Under the pieces are notes generated by a model. It did not search any database. It saw only the letters and a list, made by a program, of their open reading frames with translations, and was not told the origin of the DNA. A stretch of DNA of 43,299 bases from Amphimedon queenslandica (Eukaryota > Porifera > Demospongiae > Haplosclerida > Niphatidae), in assembly GCF_000090795.2 (NCBI RefSeq), contig NW_003546342.1:147872-191170 (forward strand), in the 5' to 3' direction. This document shows positions 42,801 through 43,299 of this stretch, in pieces. The position numbers were made by a program, and so were the translations under genes. How positions within the stretch are numbered: position 1 is the stretch's first letter; each line of letters opens with the position of its first letter.

Positions 42801-43299
42801 AGCACTGACTACCAGCAGAGGCCATGCCACTATCATTAATATACCTAAAGTACAACAAAGATAGTTAAATTTTGTGATATAAAAATTGTTTGTAAAAAGC
42901 AATTTAATAGACTGCTAATGCATTAGACCACAAAATTGTGTTATCATTATTTTATGCAAGTTTTTAGGCTTCATGCTATATCACTGACCATGGATTCTAG
43001 TAAGTTCTCTCCTGGGGAAATTATCAGTAGGTGCACCAGTAGCATTAGTGACTACAATAGCCTCAGCAGTAACATCTGGTGTCTCACCATGCTGGGCCAA
43101 TGAACTCACACCTAACAGCAATGCATAATTATTATTATAAATAAAATAATAATAATAATAATAGTTTCTGTTAATTTTCATGTATAATAATGATAATGAT
43201 CACTACACAGATAAATTTATCTATACAGTTTATAATTATTAAAAATATCTACCATGTATTTTATATTAGTGTATATGTACCTCTAACGTTACTGGTTCC
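39802..43299 (-). CDS. Gene E: DOMON-b561 FRRS1-like protein, 3' half, 5' part outside window
   Basis: Exons: partial DOMON exon c 43299-43281, d' 43111-42989, b561 core 42844-42747, 42574-42455, 42092-42033, 41977-41937, 41877-41816 and 41624-41460, tail 40327-40179, last helix 39894-39802 (stop TAA). All lengths equal gene D's exon for exon, with only a few residue changes (RIHG for RVHG; KYME for KDME), and introns also align. Four b561 His (RIHG, QIHRAF, GHFVIG, LIHGTA) and the DOMON AQHGETP His are kept. No disabling change is seen. A recent tandem duplicate of gene D's 3' half; the rest of the gene lies to the right. Confidence 0.93.

Overview
This is eukaryotic nuclear DNA. It is AT-rich, every gene is split by GT-AG introns (mostly 50 bp to 2 kb), and the introns are packed with short non-autonomous transposons, microsatellites and CATGTA repeats. 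The protein architecture, compact head-to-tail genes and repeat types suggest a demosponge, most likely Amphimedon queenslandica or a close relative. That species call is inference. There is no prokaryotic gene and no RNA gene that I can support.

The window is dominated by a minus-strand tandem cluster of one gene family: secreted N-terminus, Reeler (reelin) domain, Ser/Thr-rich linker, several DOMON domains, cytochrome b561 membrane core, charged cytoplasmic tail and one last hydrophobic helix. This is the FRRS1/SDR2 (ferric-chelate-reductase-1-like) plan, but with the DOMON domain repeated. From left to right: (1) the 5' part of gene A (1-3144, runs off the left edge); (2) gene C (3365-7208), a broken copy that lost its b561 exons; (3) gene B (7535-17000), complete, 29 exons, 1243 codons, four DOMONs; (4) a dead C-terminal fragment (17272-19402); (5) an unrelated F-box/leucine-rich gene (19923-21591); (6) gene D (22051-38745), five DOMONs, about 1360 codons once a 10-N gap at 27182-27191 is allowed for; (7) an unidentified small gene fragment (38963-39202) and a relic first exon (39239-39375); (8) the 3' half of gene E (39802-43299, runs off the right edge), closely similar to the 3' half of gene D.

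Every DOMON is encoded by a four-exon cassette (a-b-c-d) that starts and ends in phase 0 and is a multiple of three long (540 or 552 bp in the repeated copies), so cassettes can be copied without breaking the frame. Each DOMON keeps a Met at the end of exon a and a His before a TP motif in exon d. These are the positions expected for axial haem-b ligands in DOMON cytochromes. The b561 cores of B, D and E keep four His. The proteins can therefore be read as extracellular multi-haem chains feeding, or fed by, a membrane di-haem core. This multi-DOMON relay is the most interesting system here. The haem-ligand pattern is visible in the translation; haem binding and electron relay are inference.

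The non-coding DNA is informative because paralogous introns and spacers act as empty-site controls. Several insertions can be delimited to the base: a hAT-like element with an 8-bp duplication at 12977-13419, a TA-flanked element at 39435-39606, one in gene D absent from gene E, and a 394-bp element at 27583-27976 absent from its 3.1-kb-distant copy. Exon ends were assigned by eye from splice sites and reading-frame continuity. Gene B, gene D and the F-box gene each close to an exact multiple of three.
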